This document shows positions 5,494 to 6,227 of a stretch of DNA of 6,227 nucleotides, piece by piece. The number at the start of each line of letters is the position of its first letter. Position 1 is the first letter of the stretch. Below the pieces are notes generated by a model. The model searched no databases. It was not told the origin of the DNA and saw only the letters and a program-made list of their open reading frames with translations. Both the position numbers and the translations under genes were made by a program. Origin of the DNA: Alkalimonas sp. (GTDB lineage: Bacteria > Pseudomonadota > Gammaproteobacteria > Enterobacterales > Alteromonadaceae); assembly GCA_022565655.1 (NCBI GenBank), contig JAIUMG010000203.1:1-6227 (forward strand), given 5' to 3'.

Positions 5494-6227
5494 TCACTCT
5501 GGATACAGCCACCATTGCCACGATCACTGCAGGCGTTCTGGTGGGTGATAACACCTCCATTCGTCATGTCAGCACCGATAGCCGACAGATCGGGGCTGGT
5601 GAACTCTTTGTCGCGTTAAAAGGTGCGACCTTTGATGGCCAGGCCTTTGTTGCAGAGGTTGAGCGAAAAGGTGCTGCTGCCGTTTTGGTTCACAGCCCTC
5701 AACAAGTGAGCATTCCGCAGATTGTGGTGGCAGACACCACACTGGCTCTCGGGCAGCTGGCGGCTTATGTCAAACAACAACTGGGCACTCCGACTGTTGC
5801 TGTCACGGGAAGTGCCGGCAAAACCACAGTCAAAGAGATGTTGGCCGCTATTTTAAAACGCAAAGGACGGGTGCTGGCTACGGCCGGTAACTTTAATAAC
5901 GCCATTGGTGTTCCCCTGACATTATTGCGGTTAGAGCCAGAGCATGACTTTGCAGTGATAGAGTTAGGTGCGAATCATCAGGGGGAAATTGCTTATACCA
6001 GTTCCCTGGTGCAGCCCGATGTGGCGATGATTACCAATGTGGCTGAAGCGCATTTAGAAGGCTTTGGTGACTTAGCCGGTGTGGCGCGAGCCAAAGGTGA
6101 AATTTTCAGTGCCTTGCAACCCGGCCAGGTGGCTGTGATCCCATCCGATAGTGAGTTTACCGGTTACTGGCAAAGCCGCTTGCAAAAGCAGCGGGTACTG
6201 ACGTTCAGCTTACAACAGGATGCCGAT
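5490..6227 (+). CDS. murF: UDP-MurNAc-tripeptide:D-alanyl-D-alanine ligase MurF (3' end outside window)
   Basis: MurF adds the D-Ala-D-Ala dipeptide to UDP-MurNAc-tripeptide in the cytoplasm and completes the pentapeptide precursor. The frame stays open for 246 codons to the last base; E. coli MurF has 452 residues, so just over half is present. Visible parts: the N-terminal UDP-substrate domain with STDSRQIGAGELFVALKG (28-45) and FDGQAFV (48-54), then the ATPase domain with P-loop GSAGKTT (107-113) followed by VKEML, NFNNAIGVPLTLL (134-146), IELGANHQGEIAYT (157-170) and TNVAEAHLEGFG (182-193). ANHQGEIAYT separates it from MurE, MurC and MurD. The start overlaps the murE stop as ATGA and gives the expected N-terminal length. 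The gene is cut by the window end, not by a mutation. Confidence 0.97.
   Translation, partial: MITLDTATIATITAGVLVGDNTSIRHVSTDSRQIGAGELFVALKGATFDGQAFVAEVERKGAAAVLVHSPQQVSIPQIVVADTTLALGQLAAYVKQQLGTPTVAVTGSAGKTTVKEMLAAILKRKGRVLATAGNFNNAIGVPLTLLRLEPEHDFAVIELGANHQGEIAYTSSLVQPDVAMITNVAEAHLEGFGDLAGVARAKGEIFSALQPGQVAVIPSDSEFTGYWQSRLQKQRVLTFSLQQDAD

Overview
The window carries the 3' part of an RNase P RNA gene (rnpB) followed by the start of a division and cell wall (dcw) cluster: mraZ, rsmH, ftsL, ftsI, murE and the first part of murF. Everything is on the + strand. The proteins are clearly gammaproteobacterial. MraZ, RsmH, FtsI and MurE can be lined up by eye with remembered Escherichia coli sequences over their whole length, and the RNA is a type A RNase P RNA. 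rnpB directly upstream of mraZ is not the E. coli arrangement; it is the one I recall from Pseudomonas. The source is therefore probably a gammaproteobacterium outside the Enterobacteriaceae, with roughly balanced base composition. I cannot name a genus.

Layout: 1-226 is the 3' part of rnpB, whose 5' end lies outside the window. 227-455 is an A+T-rich intergenic stretch with no gene and one clear small hairpin. 456-555 is the control region of the dcw operon. It has a perfect TTGACA -35 element with a weaker -10, a 15-bp inverted repeat in the spacer between them, and just downstream a ladder of GTGG elements at about 10-bp steps that matches the known type of MraZ operator. The genes follow with essentially no spacing: mraZ 556-1020, rsmH 1022-1981, ftsL 1978-2286, ftsI 2283-4034, murE 4024-5493 and murF from 5490 to the window end. 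Three junctions are 4-base ATGA overlaps, one is an 11-base overlap and one is a 1-base gap.

How the genes work together: MraZ is the operon's DNA-binding regulator and RsmH methylates 16S rRNA. FtsL and FtsI are septal proteins: FtsL is a membrane scaffold and activator, FtsI the septal peptidoglycan transpeptidase. MurE and MurF are successive cytoplasmic ligases that complete the UDP-MurNAc-pentapeptide precursor. The MurE motif DNPR indicates meso-diaminopimelate peptidoglycan.

The coding content is ordinary and intact; I found no mobile element, CRISPR array or unknown gene system. What deserves a second look is the mraZ control region: the extended GTGG ladder, the spacer palindrome and a dense set of GATC sites. 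The absence of an obvious terminator between rnpB and mraZ is also notable.
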